NCBI RefSeq assembly: GCF_037042905.1
Contig: NC_087249.1
Coordinates: 34,623,901-34,687,900 of the forward strand
DNA from: Lytechinus pictus
Taxonomy: Eukaryota > Echinodermata > Echinoidea > Temnopleuroida > Toxopneustidae
DNA length: 64,000 nucleotides
Direction: 5' to 3'
Notes under the pieces: model-generated
What the model was told of the DNA's origin: nothing
The model's database searches: none
What the model saw: the letters and a program-made list of their open reading frames with translations, nothing else
Translations under genes and position numbers: made by a program
Shown here: in pieces, positions 11,746-26,200 of the stretch
Layout: the number at the start of each line of letters is the position of its first letter
Position numbering within the stretch: the stretch's first letter is position 1

Positions 11746-14445
11746 CTCTACCGATACCATGCTCAATTATGTGCAAGATTATTGAGTCAAAGGAGAATTT
11801 TATTTTGCTGGGTATCATTACCAGAAATTGCATCGATCTTCATTGTGCTCTGATCACCCTTTTTTATCAATGCTTCAACTATCACTTTAGATATGCTTTC
11901 TCACCAAGAGGGATATTCTAAAATCCATTGCATACATGTATATCTCTAAATAAACAGAATCGGCTTTCTGTCACATTGTATGACATGTTTTGATGTCTGT
12001 GAGCTTTGTGCACATTTGTTACATTAGAGGGTATTTTATGACCATCTTGTGAAGTAAATCCCTGCTGTATGTATTTTATATCAGATCATAGAGGTAATGG
12101 GGGATTTCTTTCACCGCAATTGGTCCATAAAACATTTTTATGCATAATTCAATAGTGTGCAAATTCACTAAACTGAGAGATGCTTGGTTTCACATTAATT
12201 TGCTTGCAGGGTTAATCTGTACCTCATTCAATGTGTGCAATGCCAGCAAGATTAAGGTAAATTTCTTGTACTAGACCAACTACTCTTTTATCAAAATTAT
12301 GCAATCTTTTTTAAAATAGAACCATGCTTTGGAACAATGAATGCAAAGTTTATGAGACACAAGTGCTTTCATATATTGACTGCATCATGATTAGTTGTCT
12401 CAACTATGTGCAATGAACAATTGTTATATTACCAGAATTTTTGTAGGACTGAAGAAATTTCTGTCCAGGTGCATGGTCTGAAATGAATCTGAGACAGGAA
12501 CAGCTTGCTTTGCCTTGTTTCTGACTATCAGAATTATTGAAATCTAATATAGTATTATTATAGCAGAATTATCAAAGTGTGTCTTCATGAACAAGTCTAG
12601 ATTTAAACCAAGCTGTTCCGAACATTTGAACCAATCTGGTGAGCATTACAAGTACCTCTGTAACAGTTGGTATGTTTGTGCCAGGCCAATTTATACAGTC
12701 TCATCTGCATGTTTCGCATCAAAGCACTATCTGTAAATTTCAGTAGGTTCGAACATCAGATATGTAAACGTTGTAGATTAGATATGTGAACATTTCATTT
12801 TATCATGAATCCATTATTGTATCAACATGAAAGTAAAAATGGAATATTTCAAGAGTATACTGTGTAAGATTCAATACTAAGCAACATTTAACATGTTTAT
12901 GCGATGCATTCCAACTCCAAACCTTGAATTCTGGTAGTACTTACAAGTTGATCTAAATCATTTATTATTAAGTACATTGGATGGGATACCTAACAATCAA
13001 GGATTGCAATGTATGATGATGCATGGCATTTTGATGATAATGGAAATATTCTATACCAAATATTTGGAATGATCATAGGTCATATCAATATCATTTGCAT
13101 ATTGAGTTCCCTATTTCCTATACTTTCATTATTTTCATTACCGTACATTTATCACCATGATCATTAAGGTAGTGATCATGCCAAGGTTTATGAAATATGG
13201 TTATAGAAATGTATTTAATCACTTTCAAGACTGATCATATTGAAATAAACAACCAAATGTATCATCCATACAATACAATGATATTGATGATTTGCTATAT
13301 TATTGTCTGTTATCATGTCATGCAAGTAAAGCTCTCTGAACAATTGGACCCATATTCTGGAGTTAGCCATGGTCCAAGACTTGAAATTGTGGGAAGCCAA
13401 AAACATCAAAACATTGCTTACTCTATATTTCTTATGCCGTTTTATCAAACACTTTCTTGATGCTCTAATAGTAAAGCTATTTCAGTTATAATTCCTTTAA
13501 AAAAAAAAATTATCAAAGGTTGGAATGCCGGATGTGCTGATAACTTAAAGCTCTTTGCCCCATTTGGCTCTCAATAGTTATACCACTACTTTGAAATACA
13601 ATTTTGCCTTACATTCAAGCAAATATATTTGACATCTGTGCCAATTTCAAGAAAAATAAAATCTCTGTGCTGCATTTGGCTATTCATAGTTATACCACAA
13701 CTTTAGACCACTGTTTAAGACCAGAGTCCAGAAAAATTAATGGAATCTCTGTGCCACAATTGGTTATCCATACCACGACTTTCGAGCACAGGTTTAGACC
13801 TGAATTCAGAATACGGGACTTGAAATTTAAAGATTTAAAAAATCCTAAGATCTATGTAGCTTAATGATGTTATAGGAGTATACATAATTTAAAATGTCTT
13901 TGTATCACAAAAAGCACAGCACATTGCACCATTGGATTCACATGTTGATTATCTTCAATATAAAAGCAACAGATTTGATCAATGGGGGATCAAATATGGT
14001 TTTTAATGGTTATTTTTTTATTTTAATCCATTCAGAAAGAATATAGTTTTGTTAGCCATCTCTATGTTAATTTTGAGTCTTAGTACAAGTAATTATTGGA
14101 GTGTAGCTGAATAGTACATGGGACCCAGCAAAAATGCAGGTAATTTGCACACTTCCTGATGTCTGCCATTAACCGTCTGCTTCATGATGTAGTAACTGGT
14201 ATGTGAATGTCTTTCAGTGCTGATTCTGTTTCAAGTACCAGTAAAAAGATATGATGTCTATTTGAATATTGTGCCAAGATCTCATGAGCCAAGTTTGACT
14301 GAAAAGTAAAACTTTGGACCCATTTTGTATTCCGAGCTACTTTGTTTAGTCTGCAAAGTACATATAGCAGAATAAGATTTCCTTTCAGAATTTCCATAAA
14401 GTTTTTAGTGAATTTAATTTAACCCAAAACTTGTATGGAGCATTT

Positions 14446-14451
14446 AATAAA
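14446..14451 (+). promoter_or_regulatory. Candidate CLCN poly(A) signal
   Basis: AATAAA followed at once by a GT-rich GTGTTTTGT. Alternatives at 11949 and 15036 cannot be excluded, so the true 3' end is uncertain. Confidence 0.3.
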
Positions 14452-15753
14452 GTGTTTTGTAATATGCTACAAGACTAGAAGATAAGCAGGATATGGAAGC
14501 CAAATTGTGTTCCCAATTTGAATTTGGTCACAATTTTTAAACAAGAACATCCAAGTTAACAATCTTAAAATTTTAAATATGAAAAACGGAATGTGAATGT
14601 CAGTCGCAGTGCATACATATTGTGTCGTATTTGCTACAATGTATGGATCTTTAAGCTATGATTGAATTGAGATAATTAGAAATACAGTTAAACTTTATTG
14701 TGATTTTCACAAAAAAGTCATGTAGCACTTGTGACACTTTTTATTCAAGTCATTCATAATCATCACTCCATAAACAGATTTGTGAAACATTCCTTAAAAT
14801 TATTTTTCATTGTAACAACACTAGTTCAACATGATTCATACTTTATTTTTGTTTATGTAATGGGAAGATTTCAAATTGAATGGAAAAAAAAGATGGAGAA
14901 AGAAATTATTTTGTTGCATTCCTTCATATGTGTAATTTATAGAATGCAGCATGTCTGTTGGGTGTAGTTGATTCGTACCTTGTGCAATTATCTAAATACT
15001 TCATGAAGTTAAAAATGAGTAACAATCAATGTCACAATAAAAGGTTATGTAATATAGATAATTAAAATGGTTGAGCTATTAAATATTTATTTTCATAAAT
15101 TCTATGAAGTATTTTCATGTTACTGTGATGAACATTAAGCATTGAATAATGATTTTGAGTGATGTATTTTGTTTAAAATGAATGCAATTACAGCTCATTA
15201 GATTTCATGGAAAAGTAGCGCTTCTATTTTCATTTGATTGGCATGCAAAAATCTCTGCAACTTCTGCTTCTTACATTAATTTACTTTTGCAGCATATCAA
15301 AAGAATGAAATTAATAGTTGCACTTTGTTTTTAGAAATGATATTCATCTTGCCGTGTTTTTGCAATATTGTATTTTTTTTAGGTGTTATCTTGTGCATGT
15401 TGGAATGCTTTATGGATTGGGTTGAAAGATATTTTTATCAGAATATTAAAGATTTATATCCTTTTCATGATTACAAGATTATTTAACAATCACTGTCATT
15501 CTTGAATTCTGATTTAAGTTTGTCATACAGTGTTACATTTAGATTTTTCCCCATGGATTATTATTGCCATTTTCATTGTTTCATATAAATATTCATATCC
15601 TCTTATAGAGATCTGATTTATTTCGTTTTTTTTTATAATCGGGAAGGAATGTGTTTCTAAGATGTCTGGAGAAATTTATTTTAGAGTAGCTAATATTTTG
15701 TATCAAAAGTTGAATTGTTAGAACAAATATTACGAGGTCTTCCTGCAGTTAAC

Positions 15754-16204
15754 TTAAAGCGACCTTTAATTGACAAATCATGGGGAAATCAAGGCTAATC
15801 TCGGAACAGAGAAGGGATTCAAGTCTTTCACTCGGCCGCATGCCTGGGGTGTTATGTAATAGACGCCGGCATGTCTGGGAGGTCTATAGGAGAGCAATTA
15901 GTTAGTAGACTAACCAACCAGAAGTAAACTGCGTGTTTTCACTTTTGAAACATGTAACTTCACAGAGGTTATTTATTTTGGTTTAGCAATCAAGAGACAT
16001 GCTATAGATCTAGGAATTGGGATTGTTGGAAAATGGAGCTGCGATGATCCGAAGTAAATAACCATCAAGAGTTCGGTCAAATTCGTGCTGTACGAACTTT
16101 TATCGCATTAGTCCGACGGGCGCTCATGACGGACAGATTATATTATGCAAGTCAATTGGCCTTTTGCAAATTCCCCATGATTTGTCAGTGGCTGGGCCCT
16201 TTAA
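15754..16204. mobile_element. TTAA-flanked foldback MITE
   Basis: TTAA stands at both tips (15754 and 16201). The left arm runs AGCGACCTTTAATTGACAAA then TCATGGGGAA; the right arm contains TTCCCCATGATTTGTCA and AGGGCCC with the opposite polarity. It is 451 bp, without coding capacity. The TTAA flank suggests piggyBac- or Kolobok-type mobilisation. Confidence 0.65.
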
Positions 16205-17252
16205 ATTGTCACTATCAAAATAGTATTTATTTAAGAAAATAATATTAGACACCAAAGCCTTTCCCTATTTGTTATTTGTGTGTATATGTTTGTAATAATA
16301 AATTATGAAGTCTGTATTCTTTCTTTGTCAATACTTGGTAATTTGTTGTTTCTTTCAAAAGGTCACTGGACAAGCAATGAGGGTGGCAGCTCACAATTCT
16401 TTGCCAATGTGTTACAAGAAAGAAAAAAAAACATTGGGAAAGAAAGGGATCTTCCCCTATCTCCCTTTCCCTAAATTGCAATGCATTGTATCATGAGCAT
16501 TGTTTGATAAAACTATAAACTACATTTATAGAGTAAAATGTGCTCTCAGCATAGTAAATGTGAGGATTTCAGTCACTATTTACTATATTTTCAATTGTCT
16601 CCAGAGAATGGTGCTGGCTGGGCTGCTGGCCTTTTCAATGCATTAAGAAAATTCACACAAGTCTTAACACAAAATGAAAATCGTTTATAAAATAAGATAT
16701 TCATGACAGTTCAAAGTCTCACTTGATTTCTTACAATGTTCATATGCATATCCTCAAGATTCAATTGAATTTCTTAGTGTGTACGGTGGTCATAATTTCC
16801 GACATGGCCTTAGGTATAGTTTATTTTTGCTGTTTTAGATCTCAGTATTACACATTTTTCCTTGCGCAGTTGGCAGAAAATGTGTATTTTGGGAATTTTA
16901 TATCCTTTTTTCTTTGTCTCCATGGCAACTTTGGGAGGTGAGCAGGAAAGTTATTTTTCTCTCATGATTCCTAGGTCTAAATTTGTATTTTATAATTATA
17001 GGTCTGTGTGAAAATACAAAGTTTTCATTTTGATGAAAATGAAAACTTTCTTATCTATACAGATCGATTTTTTTTTAGTTCCCCTTCTATTCTAATAGTG
17101 AGAACGTATCTATGCAAGGCCTTTATTTTCTCCTACAAATTTTTGTTATGTAACCCATTTATTTTCACTGATGTAACACTCTCTATGGTATCTGCGAATA
17201 GAATGTAATTTCGTAATACCACACACATACCGTACACACGACGAGGATAGTA

Positions 17253-20200
17253 ATGGCTTCGGTACTAATTCGGAACAGCCGATCAGGTAAGTTAATTTTA
17301 CATTTTCACATGGATTTGTCGTTTCAAGAGGATCGAGTGTTGAATGGAATGTAGAGAAGTACATTTTTTATTTTTTTGATTAAAATTTGTTTGATTGTCG
17401 TGTATGTAATGGTGAAATTTACTGTGTTATCGAGTACCAAGACCTCCGTTTTGCTGTGTTGTTTTTCGTTTTTCTTATATACCGGTACCGTCCGGGAATC
17501 GGGCTTCCGCCCAGCCGTACCTAGCCCATTGGCTGGAGCGCACGGTTCGCTGGATCTAATTAAGTGAGCCGGTGTCATAAATCATAATTATGAGTGAGGA
17601 TATTTATCTTAATGAAATGTCGAAAAGATTTAAGGTAATCGGATGGAAAACTTAAATGGAAAATGTAAAGGTTTGAAATTGAGACGTATATTGTGTACGG
17701 ACTGTATCTGTACCAATTGTGAATCAAAAATTACAAAAAAGGGCGATTCCACACTAGGGCCTGGCAGTAAGGGCCTGGCCTAACGTTAGAACTTCAAAAA
17801 ATATCATAAATTTCAACATGCTTACAATAAGTCATAAGTAGTGTAATATTTTACTATGAGTATGATACCTAAATTTTAGGAAAATTATTAGTTTTACTTT
17901 TAACCAAAAATGAAGTCAGATATAGTTTTTTTTGGGGGGGAACAATGGAATTTTCAATAATTTTGCTTAAAAAATTGTCAAGTACAAACACTGCCTGAAT
18001 GCTTGGCAAAGCATTAAGATTGAAAATATTGCAGGTCAATGGAATAATGTATCAGTGATGGTTCCAAATAATATCTACAACATTTTTATGATCCATAATA
18101 GGGGCAGCCCTGATTTTTCCGAACCTATTTTTGGCAATGTCCCGTACGACACATGAAAATGCAAAAGTTTTTCCTACAATTTCATTTTCGATGATGCAAT
18201 TTCACAATGTCAGTTTCTCTTTCTTTGACCCATGGGTGATCGATTTATCCCATAAGGATCTAATCACTGCCCTTCATTTTTCAATAATTGTCCTATTAAA
18301 AGTTGTCCCGTATGACACAGTGTGTGTCGTACGGGACATGTCCTGTACCACACACAATATATAATGCATGTAATTGCAGGATTTGGATTCAGAAACTATA
18401 AATAGTACTAGTAGGCCTATTTAAATTCAAGTAATTGATTTGACATAAAGTGAACTGAAAAATACTTTTTTTTTATCTCCATAGAACATGAAATAGGTGA
18501 TTCTAACCATTGTCATTGATTTCATGTAGGTGTATTCTTTTGTGAATCCCTTCAGCTAAACTGGTGATTTTCACTAGTCAGAGCAGGTTAATTTCTTTGT
18601 CACTGAGCATGAAACGAAAACCTTTATAATTGATTCACCTAGCCTGGAATAAGACTTCCTCTTGCATGCTAATGTGCAATTATTATAAGATGTAAAAAAA
18701 AAAAAATTACATATCAATAAACTATTTGGACTTCCATTGATGATCACTAATTTTTTTTATATACAGTATTGAAACTCCTTACTTTTTTCAAGTTGTAAAA
18801 AAAAATCTGGAAAATAAGACAAACCATGCGCGACCCCAAAAACACGTAAAAAGGATGTCTTTTCCAAGATAGGGCACGTTACATACGTACAAGTGTTTCA
18901 AGTGATGATGTGACTGAGATCGTTCGATCGTCGCCATGTTTCTTAATTGCAGCTTGAGCATACGAAGCGCCAGCCAACCATGTTCGTGTTACCATTTTCA
19001 GTTCATCATAAACCGAAAATAAGGTTTATCGCTAATAAGAATCGCAATGCATCATGGGATCGAAAAAGGGGCTCGATCCCGTGATGCATTGCGGTTCTGA
19101 TTAGCGATATACCTTATGGTAACCCGATCTTGATTGGCTAGCGCATTCGGCGCTCCGAAACTACCCGGAAATCAATGACTTTGTGCATGTAGTGATAGAT
19201 TCTACAAACTCACGAACACGATGTAATATCGACGCTACTTCGTAAGATTTTGACGGAAAAGCAAGAAGTAATCCAAATTTGCTTACCTGTGTGATATTGG
19301 TAAGAAAACAGATTTTCTGAGAATACCTTTCATAATTAATATGAAATATAGGAAAGTGGAATTCTAGGTCGATTTTGGTACGAGGTGACAGAGTATTGCA
19401 GACTTGTTTTGATGGATTACTGCGTGGGGCACGGGAGGCTCGCACTGCGCATGCTTACTATATTTTCATTCATAAGTTTGCTTGCGGCGCAGTGGCTGGA
19501 TGATGTCACCTATGGGATTTTTCCACCAGTCATATTGCCACAGGCCTAGTGGGAGGTGGGGCTGTACTATTAACCCAATCAGGTAGAGGTAAAACCGACG
19601 GCAGTGACATAACAATAAAAATATCGTTGTCCTTGTTTAGGGGGTCAATTCAGGGAATACTTGCCAAGAGTATCGTTTTATTTTTTCAATACTTGTTAAG
19701 GGTAGGGTTTCACACGCCAATATACTTGTTAAGGGGTGCATTTTCAGAATATGGAAAATACGTGTTTAGGGTGCTTTTCGAGACCCCATGGTCGCGCATG
19801 GTATCCACTCGTCAATGGAAGTGGCCCCCCCCCCCCAGGGTTGTTCCGCTGAACTCCGTTGGCTCCACTCACCAAAATACAGAGACCGAAGTTCTAGCTC
19901 GATCTGTACAGGGGACTCAATGGCCATATGTTTATATTAAGTTCGGATAAAGCAGGGAAGTGAAATTGCGCGACAGCGGAAGTAAGTCACTGTTTTTTCC
20001 CCTTTTAAGTTTATTTTTCCCCCGTTTTGGTGCATTTCATGCCAAAACGGAATAATCTTTATTTTGGTACAGTTCTTTTTACATATTTTTATGAAATAAA
20101 GACAAAAATCGATGAGCCCCGTCGGGGGGATTTTGCATTGTTAACCCCCTAATGGTGGCTGCATGATAGCAAGCCGTCTGTGTACGAGGAGAAATAAAAA

Positions 20201-23200
20201 AATTTAAAAAATGTTAAAAACTTCTCGAAACAGACGGCTGCCAGCTGTCTACGTTAGCGCCCGTTCCGAATAAATCTGATATTCTCAACAAGCATCATGA
20301 TATCAGCATTTTGCAAGCAGATATCATAAAAAATGTGAGTTAAATGTGGTACTGACTGATTCTATAGCATTTTGTCGTCAATCTGATATAAATATCTCAC
20401 CTTTTGAGCTTGAGTTTTTGTTTGTAATCTCCACAAAACTGGTCCGCGAAGTAAGGTCACACTTTTTCAGAACGGTGCGCCTTCGTCGATCGGAATAGAA
20501 TTTTGAGATCGCGATACCACCGAAACCCCTTGACCTACTTCACATTTTCGTCAATGAATTTGTAGTTTAGGATCTTGCCGTCAATGTGGTAAATATTTAT
20601 TGAATTGGTTTTGTATAAATTGTGAATATTTTGTGAACAAATTTAAGCCTGATGAATATTTTTGAAAAGTCCGCAAAGTTTGGACACCCCATCATACTGC
20701 ACTGTCCCAAAAAGTACAGTCAAAGCCTCGAGCAGATTTAAAAAAATCAAAATTTAGTCAAGTGAAAGTTAGAAAATTTCATGATATGATTTAAAATATA
20801 TTGAACCATTAAGATAATTTTTAATTTTGCAATGTCGACATAAATTTAAAAATAAAATGATAAGTCCACCCGAACAATTATGAATTAATCGATAATTATG
20901 ATAATTGGTTGAATTGAACCAAGAAAAATTCAAATTCAAACAGATTCGAGTCTTAAATTACTCATTAGAGGCCTAATGTTAGATCTCGATCTAACCTACT
21001 ACACTGATGAATAAGGCCTAAGGGAATACATGTACCTGAATTAAAGTAATAGAATGCTAAAACTCCTGTTATTTTCACAACGGGTATTATGGGTAACGAG
21101 GGCCGTATAGACCAGTGATATTGTGCAAGGCCATTTCTTTTCCCTTATCACTGAGTTGTGCATATAACTGTTTTTCTTTTTTAATAAGTGAAATTTAAAA
21201 TGTCATAACTTTCTTAGTTTCTTATTTTACATCCGATTTTGATGAAATCGAACAGCACTAGTTTGGTTTTTCTTTATCCATTGATTCAAATTATCTTTTT
21301 TCTAGGGTGGACTTGACCTTTAAAAGCCAAATGAATATCAATATGACTGCATTAGTACATAATTTCGCAAAACTGTTCCTAGTTTAATGAAAATCCATGT
21401 TTGGTTATTAAAGTGTGGGTGAGCAGTGTGATACACATTACATGTGACTCTAGGATTGGCATATGTTACAGGAGAATGAAACCCAAAATTGAATATCACA
21501 TAATATCATTGATAAGTACATGAAAATCAAAATGAATCCACTTATACCCCAATCTGATTTCCCAGTATTGAGTACCACCTCTTCAAAGTTGGGCTTCTTC
21601 AGGTTCGAAGTCTCTGAATGGAGATCGCCATTGTTGTGGGGTTCGTTCAAAATTGTGACGTCAGCGACGAACAACTGCTCTTGGTAGTACCGGTACTTCC
21701 ATGTGCATAATGCATAGCTAGCTATACGGGCTGAAACCGCCCTCAAGTTTGCATAATATAGATACTTTTTTTTACCAAAAATAAATAAAATATACACAAA
21801 ACACTTGAAAATATTATTAAAAAGCTATTTAAATTATTCTATGGTTTAAAAACACAAATTGATGAGTTTTGATGAAAATGTTTATATATTTATTTACGAT
21901 ATCCAAATTGGCATATTTGACAAAGCTAAATTTGTACGTACTGTATGGACGGTCATATACCCTGAACCGAGTGATCGTGTTATGTTGGAAGTTTGGTTAT
22001 TTATCCTGATTGAATATCGTGAAATTGTTGATTGTGCTACAGTATATTTCTATATCTAAAGTTGTTTATTATTTGTTACCGTCGATTTTAAATAAAACAA
22101 AACTTATCGTGGACGTTTGTATTGAAATGGAAGGCCCGAGAGCCTACGACTTCGAGCCACAATACTCGGCTGAAGAAATCGCTCAATGAGCAGAGCTGGA
22201 GGCACGGTCAGCAGCAGCCACCCATTTTTATTTTAGATTTCTAGTCTCTTCTGCGGATCATGAATTCGGTAAAAGCTAGCTGCATTTTGTCCCCTTTTCT
22301 GATCAATTTCGGCAGCCATACGCCTGGCGGTATACCATCCTGATCAGCATTGGCCCATGTGTTTTACGCTAGCAATCACAGGTGCGCGCCGGGGTCGGAC
22401 ACCGAGTTGTTCGTCGCTGACGTCACAACCCCCATGGAGATATGGGGAGTATGAGCAAAATGGCGACCTCCACGGGTCTTTGGAATATCAAAATATTGAT
22501 AACTTTGACTTGGCATATCATGGGAAATAGGAAACCGTTCTGCCTTATTTTGATTTTATTTTGATTAGTGAAATGTAATCGGCTTATGACCAGATAATAA
22601 ATCTATCCAGTTTCATTTTCCTTTAAATATTGAAAGAAATATGGTGCAAGTACATGTATCTACAGATTTGGTTTTGGGATCTTACAGCATAAAGATGGCT
22701 ATGAAGCCGTTGCCCGTACATACCAGATCGTACATGATTTAATAGTTATGACCTCTTCGATATTGGAAATACCCGTTCAATATATAATTAGGATGGATTA
22801 ACACAAATATGATGAATCATGTGGTAAAATGTTTTCACTTCATAAATACTCTTTAAGTGTTCGATGTTGATACCTCAAAGTGATCACCATTTCTTCCTAT
22901 AGCATTTTCAATGATGGACAAGTGTTATATGTTGCCGTCTTTAAAATTGTCTAAATTTCTGAAATATGTTTTTGAAATAAATCAAAATCAGTCACTAGAA
23001 GAATTTTATTTTGTGAATATTAGGTATCGTATACAATATCTTCAGATCAATATATTGGTTTCATCCTAAAATATTGCATCAAGACTCAATTTTGCTTCTA
23101 TTGATCTATTTCTTAACATTTTTAAAATTTGATTTTAACAGCGGCTAAACAGTTTATACGAGCGTCATCATGTGCTCAGTATTCATCAGGAAACACTCCC

Positions 23201-26200
23201 AAGATAACCACACATTACACAGTCATCCCAAGGGACACTGATGAAAGATGGAAAGGTAATGTAGTAGTCGTTAAACACTGGTGTTTAAAAAAACAAGAAT
23301 ATAATTCAAACCTCTCGGCCATAGTAATTTGTTAAAAAGCATTGATAAATGTGTCTGAGGAATTTTACTAACTTAAGTTAGTGTAATTTGCAGTTTGGAG
23401 ATACTGTATTATGTGGTTCAGGGAGATAAGGGTTACAAGTATGACCCTCATTTGACCAGAAAAGTCAGTATATCATCTACCATAAATTACTGTCAAACAA
23501 TGTTCTCATACCCCTTTCATGCCTCTATTCATAGTATAAAGGCAATATTTATTGGAACTGGGAAACAAGTTGGTTAGTGTTCGATTTCCATCAAAATTTG
23601 GATTACGCAGCTAACATCATTTCTATTTGAACACTAACGAATGGGAAATAAGACAAATAAAGAAGACTATTCATACTAGAAAAGATATTAAGTATTTTAT
23701 GACAGCTATTTTACCTATTTCCTTTTGTTGTTAGGTAATTGGGTCCCATCATTGCAGGATGATGCATTGGTGGAGCAGAAAAAAAATGTGTCCTCTGTAT
23801 GCTTTCTTAACCTGGGTTTAAATAATTTTTTTAGGGTCATTTGTTGAATATGCAATGTTTAAATAGTGATGTACATGTACAAAGTATTAAAATAAATAAT
23901 ATGCTTTGATATTGATTCAGATGTGGAAATGGAACGCTATGGTGATGAGGCTGATGTAGTGATAGTAGGAGGTGGACCTGCAGGGTTGTCAGCGGCGATA
24001 CGTCTGAAACAGCTCAGTCAAGAGAAAGGAACAGATCTCAGGGTGTGCGTGGTGGAAAAATCTGCTGAAATAGGTGAGATATCTAGCAAAAGTACAAAGT
24101 TACTTATCATTACAGTGCTTTGAAATAATAACATTGGCATGACAAGAAAGGAGTTTATATGTCATCTCCTTCGTCAAAATTTGTGCAATTCATATTATAT
24201 GATATTTTTAGTGTAAGGTTTACGATGCAGAATGATATACTGTACAAGCCAGTTCTCAACATGTTTGGCAGAACATGAGTTGCTCAGATCACTGATGTAC
24301 ATGTATAGATGGATGTGGCTTGGCCGCTTAGGTTTTCATGACCAAGAGAAAAAAAAAGAAAACAAGGAGAAAATATAGAAAACAAAATAATGAAATTTGA
24401 AACTTTTCTTTTTATCATAAGGTCAAAATCCATCACAAATTTAAATTTTCATTTAAAAATGGGGGGAAAATTTGCTTGCTCAGATGAATTTCCTTGTTTT
24501 AATTCCCAAAACAATTTGATTGTATTTTGGGGACATACTGATATAATAGGACTAATAGTTTGTTTTGGGTAGTCACATATCTGTTATTATAAAGAGGTTA
24601 GGAAGGTCATATTTTGATTTTAATTTTCCTAATTCTGTGATAGTAATGAATAGTCTTTATCTTTCATTTCACATATTTTATGGTATGATTTTCATTTATC
24701 TGACAATTACTTTAAATGAGAGTTCACATACATTAACAACATGTAATTTCAAAGTTGTAAACTGTGTCAGGGTCATTAGTTCTATTATCTCAAAGATAAC
24801 TTGATGTGAGACACACCAACTACTCAAAACAATTATAGTTGTCTGTCATTCTTTTGATTTATTTATCGCCCAAAATAGACATTTTGTTATTTTCCAGTGC
24901 TGCAAAAATGAAGGGAAAAAATCTTACACACTTGTTTCAGGCTGTGTATTAAAACAAACCAAATATCATTGTCTTTGTCAGGTAGATTAGGAGTATTTGT
25001 GGGTACTGTGCAAAGTCCATTCCCTAAATTTAGCTGAGCTTGTCTTTTTAGTGCCTTATTCCAATTGATATACAGTCCATATTATGTGTGACCATGGAGT
25101 TACCTCACATCAGTGCCACAGAGTCTGTGTTCATATACCACATTCAGTTTTCTGGAAAAGAAAAAGAAATGAATTAAACAGCAATTTTCATTATTGCAAT
25201 TTTAATTGAGAATGAGATCGACTTAAATATATTTCAGCTTGAAAACTGGCAATGATGAGAAATATCACCGTAGCTGTAATATTGTTTCAATGATTGAGTA
25301 GGAGCGAAAAAGAAGAAAAGATAAATCTTTACTCTGGTCTTCTGTACAACATGACATTACAAATATTTTGTTTATTTGGAATTATCTATTCAAAACTGAT
25401 GATTTTTTTAAATTCTTTTTCTTCTTTTAGATCTTTTCAGTACTAAAATGCTTTCAATCTTGACAAAAATAATGAAGAACACTTAACTTTTTATAATATT
25501 TACATTCTTGATAAGTTACAAGCGATATATAATAGGCCTACTATGTTTTTATTTCATTCCCACCAACTGATATCCATGTCTTGTTTCAGGTGGTCACACA
25601 TTGTCTGGTGCTTGCTTGGAACCCCATGCTTTGAATGAACTCATCCCAGACTGGAAGGATAGAGGAGCACCTCTCAAGACGGAGGTGAAAGAAGATAGGT
25701 TTTCTTTCCTCACAGAGAAATCTCGCATTCCAATACCTGTGCTTCCTGGTGAGTTGATTGATAAACCATTTTGATAAGTGTCAAAAAACTTACTTTAAGA
25801 TCCTTTACCTGTTTATGAAATATGAATGTATTATAAACCTTGAATACAGCAGTTCTTTGTATTTCCTGTGAAAGTTGTTTACCCCATTTATATATGTGAT
25901 TTATGTATGCTATGATTGTTATTTTTATGATTACTATCATCATCACCACATATAGTAGTAGTAGGAGGAGGATGAGGAGTCACCCATCTCCCATCTTGTG
26001 TTTGTAGAAGATTACTGGGCTATTCCACGGTTACTCACGTTACATTTGGAGACACCTTGACTCATACTTGGAGCTGTAACTCCATTATTATTGATAGGAA
26101 CTAAACATCTCTTTATCACAACATAGTACGCAGTCTGACTATCCTTTGTATAAAAACAAAACTTGGGAAATTTCATTATGCTCCTGGCAAATCTTTGAAA

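Larger units (their letters stand above)
11746..17252. other. CLCN 3' UTR and spacer before ETFDH
   Basis: No further gene was found here. The first part is presumably the CLCN 3' UTR, with AATAAA at 11949, 14446 and 15036. Three diverged copies of an approximately 90-bp unit (CTCTGTGCTGCATTTGGCTA type) lie at about 13545-13800. A MITE lies at 15754-16204. A hairpin with 14-bp arms (AGTTTTCATTTT / AAAATGAAAACT) lies at 17018-17048. No TATA box convincingly placed for ETFDH was seen. Confidence 0.5.
18828..23141. other. Rest of ETFDH intron 1
   Basis: Besides the separately listed repeats, this stretch holds a dispersed-repeat-like block at 19480-19960 (TTGTTTAGGGGGTCAATTC, poly-C run), with an open frame but no recognisable protein. 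No additional exon was found between 17286 and 23142. Confidence 0.4.

Noticed and set aside
19549..19950. 133-aa ORF in ETFDH intron 1
   Set aside because: Lies in dispersed-repeat-like sequence with poly-C; no protein family motif and no supporting splice structure.
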